Below are positions 23,501 through 33,300 of a stretch of 63,973 nt of DNA, piece by piece. Origin of the DNA: a virus. The DNA is taken from positions 1 through 63,973 of IMG/VR virus record IMGVR_UViG_3300008114_000027, one strand, 5' to 3'. Position 1 is the stretch's first letter, and every line of letters begins with the position of its first letter. Position numbers and translations under genes: made by a program. A model generated the notes under the pieces. The model was not told where the DNA came from, did no database searches, and was given only the letters and a program-made list of their open reading frames with translations.

Positions 23501-26328
23501 ACAGCGTTGTTTACTGCTTGGTTCAACACCTCGGATGCGGACTCTTCCAGAAATTCTGGGGCAGCCTCGTTGAATATACTCTTAACATACTGTGGTGCCC
23601 AAGCGGTCACCCCATCCTCAAACCCTTTCTCTCTGATCAGGCTGCCTAAGCTATACCTCTGCGCAGGGTTGAAGACGTCGATCTCGTTGAATAAGCTCTC
23701 GCCTATTCCACTCATGACGCCCACCATGTTAGCTACCACACCAGCTTCTTGCTCGCTCATGCCGCTCTTTAGCGCCTGTCTGTAGGCGTCGCCTTGGCTC
23801 ATAAGGTAACCCTGCATAAATCCGGAGGTGACCTGAGCCGCCTTCATCATCTTCGCCCCGCCGCTCAATCCCTTCACAGCAAGTCCGCCCACGCCACCAA
23901 ACAATATGCTTGTCGCGTAAGAACCAAAAGCCTCAGCCGTCTTGTTCATAAACTTAAAGGCTGAGCTACCCTCTGTAATGCTAGTACCTGACTCTGAGAA
24001 TATAGTATTCAAGTCAGTGCTAAAGTCATATAATCTTTCAGCAAAAACTTCTACAGCCGCGTTTGATCCAGCGCCACCTAACGCCTCAAGGGTTACCTTT
24101 GGCGCCTGAGCAATACTGAAAACTGAAGTGGCTAGCGCTGATCCCATGGTGTCAAACAAGACACCTGCCTTTTCGCTGTACGTCCCCTCCTTTGCTATCC
24201 TATTCCTTTCTGCCTTTGATTTCTCGTAAAAATCCTTTTGTATATTAGATCTCCAATAGTCTTTATCTATAAACTCGTATGCCAGCTTAGACTGACCAAG
24301 AGAAGTGTAGGTATTATTTAAGCTGTTCAGCTTGTCTTCGGTAACGCCAGTGGTCTGCTGTACCTTATCATAATCCTTAGTCAGCGTGTTGTACTGCTCG
24401 TAAAGCCCTTGAAGTTTCTTACTGTTCACTCCCGGTACAAGGTTGCCGTTCTCGTCAAAGATAGAAGAGTACCTTGACTGGACCTCTTTAGCTTTCTCTG
24501 ACGCTATGTTGTACTGATCGATAAGTTCTTGAGCCTTTACTGCCTCGGTCGGGTTCAGGTCCTGCCTCATCGATCCGTCCTGCGCCATGAATGGCTTAAG
24601 CTGCGCTTCAATATTTTGAAGCCCTTGACCTATAGGGGTCATCTCGTCCTTGTACTTGTTGTACTTGACTATGTTCTCGTCGCCAGAAATGTTCAACAGC
24701 TTTGACTGGTCCTTGATCTGCTTCTCTACATTCTTCATGTCGTATAGCATACGCTGACCGTCAAGCTGGAATGTTCTCATGTCCATGGTAGACTCGATAT
24801 CACGAGCCGCCTTGAGATCGCTAAGCTGTCTAAACTGTAGCGCCTCCTTTGTAAACGAGCTTGCAAAATCCTCCTCCTCATAAGACAATTGCTGACCGTT
24901 GTTTCTCTTGTAGTCTATCTCGTCCATTCGACTCTTGTACTGAGAATATCTTGACGGGTTAGTCCCGTTAAGGTACATCATAAAGTCGCTCTCTAATGTT
25001 CTAAACGCCCTGTCAACGTTGCCCTCTGCTCTTAGTTCAGATATAAGACCGCCGCCCTTCTTCTTCGACTCAAGCAATAGCTCGTCTAGGTTTATATTTT
25101 TAAATGCATTGGGCGCATACTTTTGGTATTCAGCAACCTCCTGCATTTTTTTAGAGTGCATGTCGCGCATAGCCTGAACAGACATACCCCTAACCACTGG
25201 AGAGTCTGGGTCTAGATTTATTTCAGACGCCAGCTTAGACCTCTCCTGTATTTTGTAAACATCAAATTGTGAGTACAGGTCTGGCACGTCCTGCAATATT
25301 GTACGAGGTTTTTTATAGTCGTACTCTGTATCACCTATAGTAGGTACATAACCCGGAGAGTATATACCCTTGTCTAACTCATCCTGTCTCTCAGCTAAAG
25401 CGTCAAGATCTTTCTTAGCGCCGGCCAATTTTTTTTCTGCACCAACCTCTCCCGCTTTTACTTGAGACTCATACAGCCTGACCTCTTTTTCTTTGTCGGC
25501 GGTAAGCTCTGTAATCTTTGTGCGACTCAGAGCTTCTGTTGACTCGTCCAAGGGCATGGTAGATGCCAAGGAAGGGTTGATATAATACAGCTGCTTGTTA
25601 AGTAACTCTATCTTCTTTTGATATAGACTAGATATAGGGCCGCCCTCACGCTTAGACATTGCGTCTCCGTTAGATTCCAGCTGCCTAATCTTGCTGTCTA
25701 TTTTTAATATCTCTCGGTCCATAGAGGCAACCTTAGCCACGGCCTCACCAGAAATTCCCTTTAGATTATCAGCTACTGTGCGCTGCATATTAGCTGACTC
25801 TTTCTGCAAGTCAGGAACCTTAAGAGACATGGTGCCGGTCGGCGTGTACGTGCCAGATGGAATATCTTTCTTTTTTACATCGCCTTGATTTTTACCAACC
25901 GCCTGCTGAGACTTCTTTAGTTTTATAAGCTGCTGATTCTCCTGATCGGTGAGCCAGTTACTGTTTGTCTTTAGCGCGCTCTCGTACTTGGACTGGAGGC
26001 GGTCGATCTCCTGCTGTACAGGGTCAGACGTTGCGCCACTCGGTTCTGAAGGCTCGGGCTGCTGCGCTGATTGAGCGCTTGAGCTTGCCGCACCACTGCC
26101 CGAAGGTGAGGCGGGTTGCTTTCCCAAGCCGTACTTAGTTGTGATAGCGTTGTACCTCTCGTCCGTCAGCTCTTGGTCTGGGGCATACTTAGCATAGAAG
26201 TCAAGGAGTAACTGCCTGTCGTTACCCATATACTTGGCGTCAATAGCGGCCAATCTTTCGTCCGTTAATTCCTCGTCCGGCGCATACTTCGTGTAGAAGT
26301 CCTGCAGTAACTGTTTTCTATCTGGCAT
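20575..26328 (-). CDS. Giant virion protein with tandem N-terminal repeat and HExxH peptidase
   Basis: 1917 aa. Residues 7-33 and 40-68 are two copies of LLxDFYxKYAPDxELTDERxxAI, followed by a Ser/Pro/Gln-rich linker, long coiled-coil regions (about 150-720), a hydrophobic Gly/Ala-rich stretch (about 740-830), further Pro/Thr/Gln linkers and a C-terminal zinc-peptidase signature HEFVH (1698-1702) with EEFITEL about 48 residues later supplying a glutamate. Fits an ejected internal protein with a metallopeptidase effector of the polyvalent type. Confidence 0.68.
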   Translation of the reverse strand: MPDRKQLLQDFYTKYAPDEELTDERLAAIDAKYMGNDRQLLLDFYAKYAPDQELTDERYNAITTKYGLGKQPASPSGSGAASSSAQSAQQPEPSEPSGATSDPVQQEIDRLQSKYESALKTNSNWLTDQENQQLIKLKKSQQAVGKNQGDVKKKDIPSGTYTPTGTMSLKVPDLQKESANMQRTVADNLKGISGEAVAKVASMDREILKIDSKIRQLESNGDAMSKREGGPISSLYQKKIELLNKQLYYINPSLASTMPLDESTEALSRTKITELTADKEKEVRLYESQVKAGEVGAEKKLAGAKKDLDALAERQDELDKGIYSPGYVPTIGDTEYDYKKPRTILQDVPDLYSQFDVYKIQERSKLASEINLDPDSPVVRGMSVQAMRDMHSKKMQEVAEYQKYAPNAFKNINLDELLLESKKKGGGLISELRAEGNVDRAFRTLESDFMMYLNGTNPSRYSQYKSRMDEIDYKRNNGQQLSYEEEDFASSFTKEALQFRQLSDLKAARDIESTMDMRTFQLDGQRMLYDMKNVEKQIKDQSKLLNISGDENIVKYNKYKDEMTPIGQGLQNIEAQLKPFMAQDGSMRQDLNPTEAVKAQELIDQYNIASEKAKEVQSRYSSIFDENGNLVPGVNSKKLQGLYEQYNTLTKDYDKVQQTTGVTEDKLNSLNNTYTSLGQSKLAYEFIDKDYWRSNIQKDFYEKSKAERNRIAKEGTYSEKAGVLFDTMGSALATSVFSIAQAPKVTLEALGGAGSNAAVEVFAERLYDFSTDLNTIFSESGTSITEGSSAFKFMNKTAEAFGSYATSILFGGVGGLAVKGLSGGAKMMKAAQVTSGFMQGYLMSQGDAYRQALKSGMSEQEAGVVANMVGVMSGIGESLFNEIDVFNPAQRYSLGSLIREKGFEDGVTAWAPQYVKSIFNEAAPEFLEESASEVLNQAVNNAVNGVVGREVLHAGWNMSAVVESGISGSLPPAFLGVMKFGTKYRTPQEQATLRNMGENGADIQVAWANSGATVEEMKDLGELTKLANELNNIPSYAELTGDNKDRVFNLIQLKNSIVDARKETGLLPLDKEDIESIDKEIMSIYEQDKIIKETAAQPAPEPTDVGTDVMSGLVTTVYPTVGKVETMMEGEEFVNDKDIATAEDNLYTLLDDIDKREDLTDQQKLSMSRVIEERIQKIENYEYRSKTKSSTATQARAAGTIEKARAANERAANPVRTAAAEGIPVAYNGMKGTMKMSDGKMVDNVGDTIPEGNYVFVPEGTNNRAGRKGAVVVGSQEDIDSNAEFVNTESNPSWAPDQNNVANMKLPNGDTLSIMDDDLSVDVGLKAAEQTIGLAPQAMFDTVFEEVSKEFNVEQPYLKSDDQKNKQGVSGGVGGQQTTVQNQPDQGTGTETTTPSGVVQGTQEVDFDGAPAITIEEETDNAAAYDDAMMSVIEFDDTLEGDDLDTATAFVQMGATPEEAVGMIREEKEAIEQASKGAEFNPKSSKKVAALVQKKASFATVVKQGGKKYVVVGLKLATSRKNKTAGRDNYSFASYELNENTPSNIVEILEKQAKENFKNIYPDFSDSDVIKPIATTEAFTIPKAAEKQQPVAETATTKPGEYTPSRKTELKDKYKGQPKAAVLEYLDKAARAFRKTFGKDTPVFVFETAREMHDALVAQGRNEDFNPKEGGAFAYDEDGNVYGIYINMENADAAVAPHEFVHNVLLEVFGQDPEVYAKFRDKVLEMFEGSTIDRLKKWAEENYNKESSPEEFITELTAQLAVTDKELELPTTLVDKFKDIVNSVFRSVSGMNVFSDRATKKDVVEFINAMASGLAAGRAIDLQAGKRLAKERAKELAKSRPVSKAKVREQSRRSASQIAGVDAAQASAMSVDDRIMAGRLRDQIAATNPDLDFIIDNFDKIEKAMVKEGKLKVNCEL

Positions 26329-26330
26329 AA

Positions 26331-27728
26331 TTATATTGGGTTCTTAGGGTCAAATGTTTTTGTTTTCGCAGCGGGAGCGGAAGTGGACGCGCCTAACGAT
26401 GCGATCCATTTGTCGAACTCTTGTTGAACAGCAGAAGGGAATACAACCTTATTCTCCGGGGACATCGGCATGTATATGTCCTCAGCCTCGTGAAACTCCA
26501 CAACGTACTGGCCTGCGTCCTCTTTTAAAGATGCGCCAACGTCGCCTGCCTGCTTCTGACTTTCTAGGAATGCCGCAGCTCCTGACTGTTCCTCCTTCTT
26601 GAACACTCTCTGGGTGGTCTTAGAGCTGAACTTCTTGGCCTTTATCCTTCCAAACACTAAACCGTTTGCGTCCTCCATAGCGTAGAATCCTAAGGGGACA
26701 ACCTGCTCAGATTTTCCATCCTTTGATGTAAGTGTGATAGGAGTGTAGTCGACCTTCTTCTTGCCTACTATATTCTTGATGCCCATGAAGTTCTTTGGAG
26801 CAACCTTCAAGCCCGGGTATATATTCTTATCGGTAACGTCGGCGAAGTCCCATGTGGTCCCCTCCTCTGTCCCCTGACCGTAGTTCACGTATGTGCTGCT
26901 GCCCTCCTTGCCTGACGCCTCCTTCCTCTTCTCTCCGAATCCCATAGCGACGTCGGTGTAGTAATCGACAAACTTATCCGGGCTGTCCCAAGATCCTGCC
27001 TTGACCCCTTCCGCGTACACGTCGTCCCACTGGTTGTCCTGTGGGTTGAGCAGCGTCTTCTCTATCAGACCCTTTACGTCATTACGGTTCAATCCTGTAG
27101 TTGACTGAAACGTCCCGTTGCCGGTCTGTATCTTATTAACCTCTTCCTGTAGACCAAGGTCCTTGATGTACTTGACAGGGTCGAACACCTGCTGGTAGGG
27201 GTTGTTGTTGTAAAAATAATTCTTTCTATCCTTGAGTGTAGTCTGCTGTGCGTACCCCTTGTTGAACTCCACGAGGGCGTCCGGGTCGTACTTGGTAGGG
27301 TCGGCGGTCACCTTCGCCGTCATGTTCGAGTAGTCAGTCTCTAGCTGCTTGCCCTCATTTGATAGCATCTTTAGCTTCATTATGATCGGGGCTGCCTGCA
27401 CCTTGAACTCTGCGCTGTCCGGGTCTAGCCCACGCGCTGCGGCGTCTGCCATGATCTCGCTGAACGCCTCGACCTGCTCTGTGATCTCCGCCTGATTGGA
27501 GTAGTACACCTCGGCAGGGACGATGTCCTCGAACTTATACTTTGCCCACTTAGCCTTGTTCTCGAGCGCAGCCTTCTTAGCAAGCGCTCGCTGCTGCTGC
27601 TCTAGCGTTATAATGTTCGTAAAGAACTGGTTCGGGTCGAACGTGCTCTGGTCTAGAACAACTGCATACCCGCTGTTTCTTTCTGGCGCTATCCCTGCGG
27701 CGGGTGCGTTTGGTATTCCTAGTTCCAT
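26331..27728 (-). CDS. Putative virion protein
   Basis: 465 aa, mixed alpha/beta, Lys- and Tyr-rich in the middle with a long N-terminal helical region (about 30-140). Lies between the 837- and 1917-aa proteins with a TAATG junction upstream and 2 bases downstream, so surely part of the same structural operon. Probably an internal or tail-associated component; no family recognised. Confidence 0.6.
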   Translation of the reverse strand: MELGIPNAPAAGIAPERNSGYAVVLDQSTFDPNQFFTNIITLEQQQRALAKKAALENKAKWAKYKFEDIVPAEVYYSNQAEITEQVEAFSEIMADAAARGLDPDSAEFKVQAAPIIMKLKMLSNEGKQLETDYSNMTAKVTADPTKYDPDALVEFNKGYAQQTTLKDRKNYFYNNNPYQQVFDPVKYIKDLGLQEEVNKIQTGNGTFQSTTGLNRNDVKGLIEKTLLNPQDNQWDDVYAEGVKAGSWDSPDKFVDYYTDVAMGFGEKRKEASGKEGSSTYVNYGQGTEEGTTWDFADVTDKNIYPGLKVAPKNFMGIKNIVGKKKVDYTPITLTSKDGKSEQVVPLGFYAMEDANGLVFGRIKAKKFSSKTTQRVFKKEEQSGAAAFLESQKQAGDVGASLKEDAGQYVVEFHEAEDIYMPMSPENKVVFPSAVQQEFDKWIASLGASTSAPAAKTKTFDPKNPI

Positions 27729-30241
27729 TATTTTTTATATCGATTTTCTATCATAGCCATGGTTGCGGGCATAGGTAGCATCGCTGTTTTCCATAGCTTG
27801 TTTTCTTTTGTTCCTTCAGTATTTACCCTTTCTATAAAAGTTTCTGCGGACATATTTTCATCAGATTCTTTGCTTATCCTAGGGAAATCATCCATGTACA
27901 CCATGCTTCCTATTGTTCTTCTTGCCCCATCTCTATCGTCATCACTTGGGCACTTGCCTTTCATGTTACACTCTTCCCCTTCGTAAGTCCAGTTACCTTG
28001 CATAAAATCTTTCCATGGGATGTTAGGGTCTGTAGCTACCTTACTGCTTGTTTCACTATCTCCAAATTTAAACGCAGCGCCCTCACTCGGTGTTGCTTTT
28101 GAAGAACCTATATAATTACCTTCGTCGTCTACTATGTCTGCGTATAAGTCAGGGTACTCTTCCTTCAACGCTTTAAGTTTAGGCTTCATTTTATTCTTAA
28201 CACTTTGCAAACTACCCTTAGGATGAGTCGCCCTCTCTAACCATTTCTTTTCGTCTTCACTTAGGTCTTCTTTGAATAAAAATTCAATTGCATTCTTTTG
28301 GTCTTTAGGTGACAAGCTCGTTCCTCTCTTCTCGTTTAGATCATCAATATCTTTGAAATATCCTTCTTGGTCTATTAAGTCACCCAACATAGGTATAGCA
28401 AACCACGCAGGGCTATGTGCAGACGTTGATGAATAACACTTGCCTGCTTTACAATCTTCGGAGTTTTGATAATTATTTACAGCAGCACGCCAATCCACAA
28501 CGCCATTTACCATAGGTAGGGGAACTTCTTTAGTGTATGGTTCCCAGCGTCTAGTTTGTCCCGGCATTGTGCCTAGCAACTCTTCGCTTTTATACGTCAT
28601 TGTCACCTCTCCATTTTCAGGCTCAGTCGACGCCTGCTCCGCAAACTTCTGAAGCGAAGGGGACGACTTGATAATGTCCATAGGAAGGCGAGATACCATC
28701 TGTATCGTAGATTGCAACGGGGTTATCTTTGAAATGGCAGGAGCCTCTGGAGCTACCACCGCTGGTGTTGCAGGTGCTGCCTCATTAGGATCTGGTGTTG
28801 CGTCGCTTATTAGCACCTCTTTTCTTAACTCAGAAAGTTGTTTGTATAACTTATCATCAAGTTCCTTATCTTTTCTGACAGAAGGATCATTCCGTTGTCT
28901 TTCCAACTCACGATATTTTTCATAGTCTTCTTTTGACTTCCATACATTTCCATTTGCCGATGTAAACGTATTGTCGCCAGATGACTTAACATCTCCACTT
29001 GGTGCTGCCGCAGCCGCAGCCGCCACATCCTGTGCCTGCATCTGATCCTTAATGTATTCTCCCTCTGGTATAGCGCCAGCCTGTACCGCGTTCATAGTCT
29101 GCTGAGCCTGAGCAAAGCCGGGGCTTACAATAGCTGGAGCAGGAACTGCTGGAGCAGGAACTACTGGAGCAGGAACTACTGGTGCGGGCTGAGAAGGGAT
29201 CACGGCTGTAGGCTGAACTGGTGCTGTATTTGAAACGACAGGGGGCGTGACATTTAGTGCACCTACACCTCCGTTGTTAGCCGTTCCAGTTGTAAAAGAA
29301 TTTCCACCAGTCGCCTGATTGACAACGTCGTTAAAAGGCTGCTGGTTAACTAACGGCGACTCAGCCAACCCGTCGGTAACTCCGGGGATTGTGTTGAACT
29401 GTATGCCTGTAGTCTGGCCCGGTATCACGCTTGTTGCGTTGGCATCGCCCATCATCGGGGAAGATGACCTTACCCTTTCCATTATACTCTTAAACTGTGG
29501 CTGGCCTATACTATTAAATCCTTGTAGGTTGGGGTTAAACTGAGGTGTGCTGGCAGGATTAAAAGACTTTAAAGTCCCGCCTATTCCTTGTACATTGGAC
29601 ATGCTCTGACCTACCGCGTTGTTGTAAGGTGTTAAATTTACACCCTGCTTGTTTATAGGATTATCAAACATCCCCATGCTCTTCATCATGAGAGCGTTCG
29701 CGCCCACACCGGCAAGACCCTTGACCGCCTGATAGGCGTTGATCTTCCCAGCCTCCGCAAGAGCAGATGCTGCCTGTGCCTCCTCGGCATAGGGCTGGTA
29801 CACGTTAGTCATCCACGCCTTGTCCTCGTACTCTCCACGGGTCATCAAGGCCTGCTGTGCTAGCTGGTCGCGGCGCTGGTAGTCCTGAGCCGCAGCCAAC
29901 GCCATCTGGTTCTGTGCGCCCATCTGTGCGCCGTAGACCCCTGTCATCGCTGCCAAGGCCTCTGGCCCAGACGTCGCGTTCTGTGTGATATTGTAAAGGG
30001 CGCCCGATGACGCCTGATCTATAGACTGTTGATAAGCATCCTGACCCGGCATCTGAAAAGAACTCGCCGCGTTAATAGCGCGCTGAGTTCCCTGCATGAC
30101 ACTCTGTGGAATCTCATACTGCGGGCGCTCTAAATTATCAAGCATCTTGCGGGCCTTACCACTCTGGATAAAACCCTGAACGCCTTGAACCACTGCGGGT
30201 ACGGCGGACATTGCAACCATTGCTCCTAATCCTACTGGCAT
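27728..30241 (-). CDS. Putative internal/cargo virion protein with Pro-Ala repeats
   Basis: 837 aa. N-terminal hydrophobic Gly/Ala/Val-rich helix (residues 3-30), long Gln/Ala-rich helical section (40-190), Asn/Gln/Gly-rich middle, then a tandem PAPVVPAPVVPAPAVPAPA linker (about 355-375) and polar C-terminal half. Composition is that of phage internal head proteins or ejection proteins. DNA becomes A/T-richer over the C-terminal half. A TAnnTTTG box lies 18 bases before the start. Confidence 0.58.
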   Translation of the reverse strand: MPVGLGAMVAMSAVPAVVQGVQGFIQSGKARKMLDNLERPQYEIPQSVMQGTQRAINAASSFQMPGQDAYQQSIDQASSGALYNITQNATSGPEALAAMTGVYGAQMGAQNQMALAAAQDYQRRDQLAQQALMTRGEYEDKAWMTNVYQPYAEEAQAASALAEAGKINAYQAVKGLAGVGANALMMKSMGMFDNPINKQGVNLTPYNNAVGQSMSNVQGIGGTLKSFNPASTPQFNPNLQGFNSIGQPQFKSIMERVRSSSPMMGDANATSVIPGQTTGIQFNTIPGVTDGLAESPLVNQQPFNDVVNQATGGNSFTTGTANNGGVGALNVTPPVVSNTAPVQPTAVIPSQPAPVVPAPVVPAPAVPAPAIVSPGFAQAQQTMNAVQAGAIPEGEYIKDQMQAQDVAAAAAAAPSGDVKSSGDNTFTSANGNVWKSKEDYEKYRELERQRNDPSVRKDKELDDKLYKQLSELRKEVLISDATPDPNEAAPATPAVVAPEAPAISKITPLQSTIQMVSRLPMDIIKSSPSLQKFAEQASTEPENGEVTMTYKSEELLGTMPGQTRRWEPYTKEVPLPMVNGVVDWRAAVNNYQNSEDCKAGKCYSSTSAHSPAWFAIPMLGDLIDQEGYFKDIDDLNEKRGTSLSPKDQKNAIEFLFKEDLSEDEKKWLERATHPKGSLQSVKNKMKPKLKALKEEYPDLYADIVDDEGNYIGSSKATPSEGAAFKFGDSETSSKVATDPNIPWKDFMQGNWTYEGEECNMKGKCPSDDDRDGARRTIGSMVYMDDFPRISKESDENMSAETFIERVNTEGTKENKLWKTAMLPMPATMAMIENRYKK

Positions 30242-30258
30242 AGTAAATATATTTATTA

Positions 30259-30266
30259 CAAATGTA
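30259..30266 (-). promoter_or_regulatory. TAnnTTTG box before 837-aa gene
   Basis: TACATTTG on the leftward strand, 18 bases from the ATG at 30241, at the spacing seen for other late genes. No clear -33 element. Confidence 0.4.
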
Positions 30267-30307
30267 GTAAAAACATATCAACGAAGAGCGGCAACTAACA
30301 AAGACTT

Positions 30308-33300
30308 TTACTCTATAGCCTCGCTCGGGACGTAGTTAACCTTCGCGCTGATCACCACAATCTTATCTGCCGGTGAATCAAAGCTCACGGTGTGCGCCGC
30401 TGTGTAGCCACGCATCTCCTTGCCGTTCAGTCTAGCCAAGTCCACCGTGGCTAGGTAAGGTATGTCAACGTTCTCGTCAAGCTCGTCCCTCTGGTACTCA
30501 GCCCACACACCGTTCTCGTACTTCTCAAACAGTGAGGTGTCTATTGTGGTGGCCATCGCCGCATAGTTCAATCCCTCGGTGACGTTCACGTATACCGTAG
30601 GAACGGTGTTGGTTCTCAAGCCCAAGGCTAGTGGCCTCTTGACTAGCAACGGCGAGTGGTTGAACACGAACTCAAAGTCGAACGGGTACTGTACACCAAA
30701 GAAGTTACACTCCGTGCCCTCGTTGCACACATACAGCTGGGCGTCGTTGCCGAACTCTACAGCATACCCGCCAAGGTTCTCCGTCCAGTCTGGCACGTAC
30801 TGTAGAAATGATTTCCATCTGCCCTCGCCAAAATTAAACGCGGCACCGTATGAAGACTCGCCGTCTGTTATCCAAAACTTATACTCGGCGTTGAACTCGT
30901 CCACCCCGCTAACGGAATCCCATGCGGATGGTCCGCCATTCAGCGCAATAAAGTTAGTCAAGGATGTGGTGTACTTGTTGAACTTGAGCTTCTCGCTTGA
31001 GATGTCCTGCTGCCCATTGTTCAAAGACATAACAAACATACCAGAGTTGTAGTCGTAGTAGAACAGCTGACCCTCCACCACGCGCACGCTGCCCGGGTGT
31101 ACCGTTCCGTATAAGCTATCGTAAGGGTTGACACCACCGAATGTTCGGTCGGTGTAGCTAACGTTCTGTCCGCCGTCACCGCCAACAGCCATGGTGCGCT
31201 GTATGTAAACGCTCGTCTCCTTCCTTGCCTGTATGACCTTGAGGGTGTAGCCGTTTATGATAATACGATTGATCGATCCAAACTCCTCGCTCATGTCCTG
31301 CTTGTTCAGCAGGTTGAAGTCAAAGCTGCACAGGTTGTTGTTGTTGCTGTTGTCTATGTAAGCGCCGCCGTGTATGATAGATGCTGTAAGCTCGCGTCTT
31401 CTGAACAAGGTATCCTGTATACCTATCCTGCCGTAGTCACTCCAGTTACTGATGTAGTAGTCGGATACGCTAGGGTCCTCGACGTAGTACCTCCATAGCC
31501 AGAAGTTATCTGGTAGCTTGTTGGATATCCTTGGTCGGACATACACGTCACCGAAGTTTAATTCTAAAGTAGCAGGCGTGTCGTCCGTCTGGTTCGTGTT
31601 AAACGTGTAGGTGAGGTAAGTCAATCCGGGTGACGGGTCAGCTACGGTTATAGTACTCTCGTCGGCTACAGGGTCGTAAGAAACAAATGAAACCTGAACA
31701 ATAAATGAAAACCCTACCGCCGGCGTGAACGTGATCGTGTAGTCGCTACCCGAATCGGTAAGCACCGACAGGTCACCGCCCACGACAAAATCAAAACCTC
31801 CGGGCGCTGGGCTAGAGATAACATCCTTAGCCGCGTAGCTGTCCCCCTCGTGCTTCCTATTCGCCGTGTACGGGTTGAGGATGTTCTTGATCATCCCGAT
31901 CTCAAACCAAGGCTCGTTGATCGCATCCTTTCTAGGGGTGTATATCTCTATCAAGAATCCGCCAGACTCGTCTACCAGAGGCACGTAGTCAAACTTTGTT
32001 ACCCATATAGCCTCGGCACCATCCTGACCGCCAGCGGCGTCATAAGACTGCACCTCTACCTCTATATAGTTGCTAACATATGCAGGCAAGGTATCCACAA
32101 ATGAGGCGGACACGGTAAGGAATCTTACAATATCCCCCTTCTGCGGGGTGTGGTTGACGTTCGCTTGAAACGCGCTCTCGTAATAATTATCAAGGGTCAG
32201 CTTCCACAGCTGAGGGTTCTCAACATCAAGCTCTAGTATAGTAACGGTACGGTACTGAAAATTCAAAACCTCCGTGGTCTTCCTAGCTAGTATCTGGTAG
32301 TACCTAGCCCAGCTTGGAGGTTCATGCTTCACGTACATACGAGGGGATACCCAGTACGGTGAGTGAGTGTCGGCAAATTTATCTGTAATTTCTATCCCAT
32401 CCTGTGATGGGTATGGGACGTACACGCTTGCCGTGTCAGAAGTTAAAACACCCCCGCTTCTCATTCCCCTGTCGTAGTACTGTATACCGAACTCGTGAGT
32501 CGCGCCCTTCTTCAAAGACTGGTACGGCTTTGTAAGAATTAAAGTTTGACTCTGTCTTTGCCCCATAGCCTGAAGCCAGACCGTTGCGTTTGGTGCGCCA
32601 GTCGGCTCAATATTGCCAGTCAATAAACTGATTGCACATGGATATCCTGCGCTTGTTAGTGCAGTAACTAAGTCATCCCCTAAATTCGCTAATGTTCCGG
32701 CAGCTACATCTGCGGCTGTTATAACAAGATTAATATTAAAAAAAGTACCCGCGCTAATTGTAGGATCGTTCTGAAATTGAAAGGAAATAATATCACCCTC
32801 TTGATAAGGAAACGTTGTAAACACAGAATCAAAATCAACTTCTTGTATAACTCCAAATTGATTTTTAACATCATAAAAAATTATTCCACTCTGTGCAGTC
32901 GCGTTCCTAATCTCATGCAGCACCCTAGCCCCGTCTAAGTCAATCTCGATTGGATCATAACCCTCAACGAAATTACCGTAGCACAGCTGCTTGGTCGGGA
33001 GTAGCTCCATAAAGCCGGACACCTGAGGCACGCGGTCATAGTTTCTTAAGCCCTCGGCGAGGGTGATGGGTATGATAGCGTTGAGTCCGTTGAAGACAAC
33101 CTCATAAGTCGTGTCATCTGATATACCCTCGAGCGCCTTGTCAAGCTCGGTGAACATTCCAAACTGTCCGATGTTACCAGAGCGGACAGCGACCCTCAAC
33201 TTTTTTACAAGGAAGCTACCTGTCGGTACCTCAAGCGTTATGATGTTCTCTGCAAGGGAGTCCAAGTAGTTACGACCGCTGATGAACTCCTGCTCCACCG

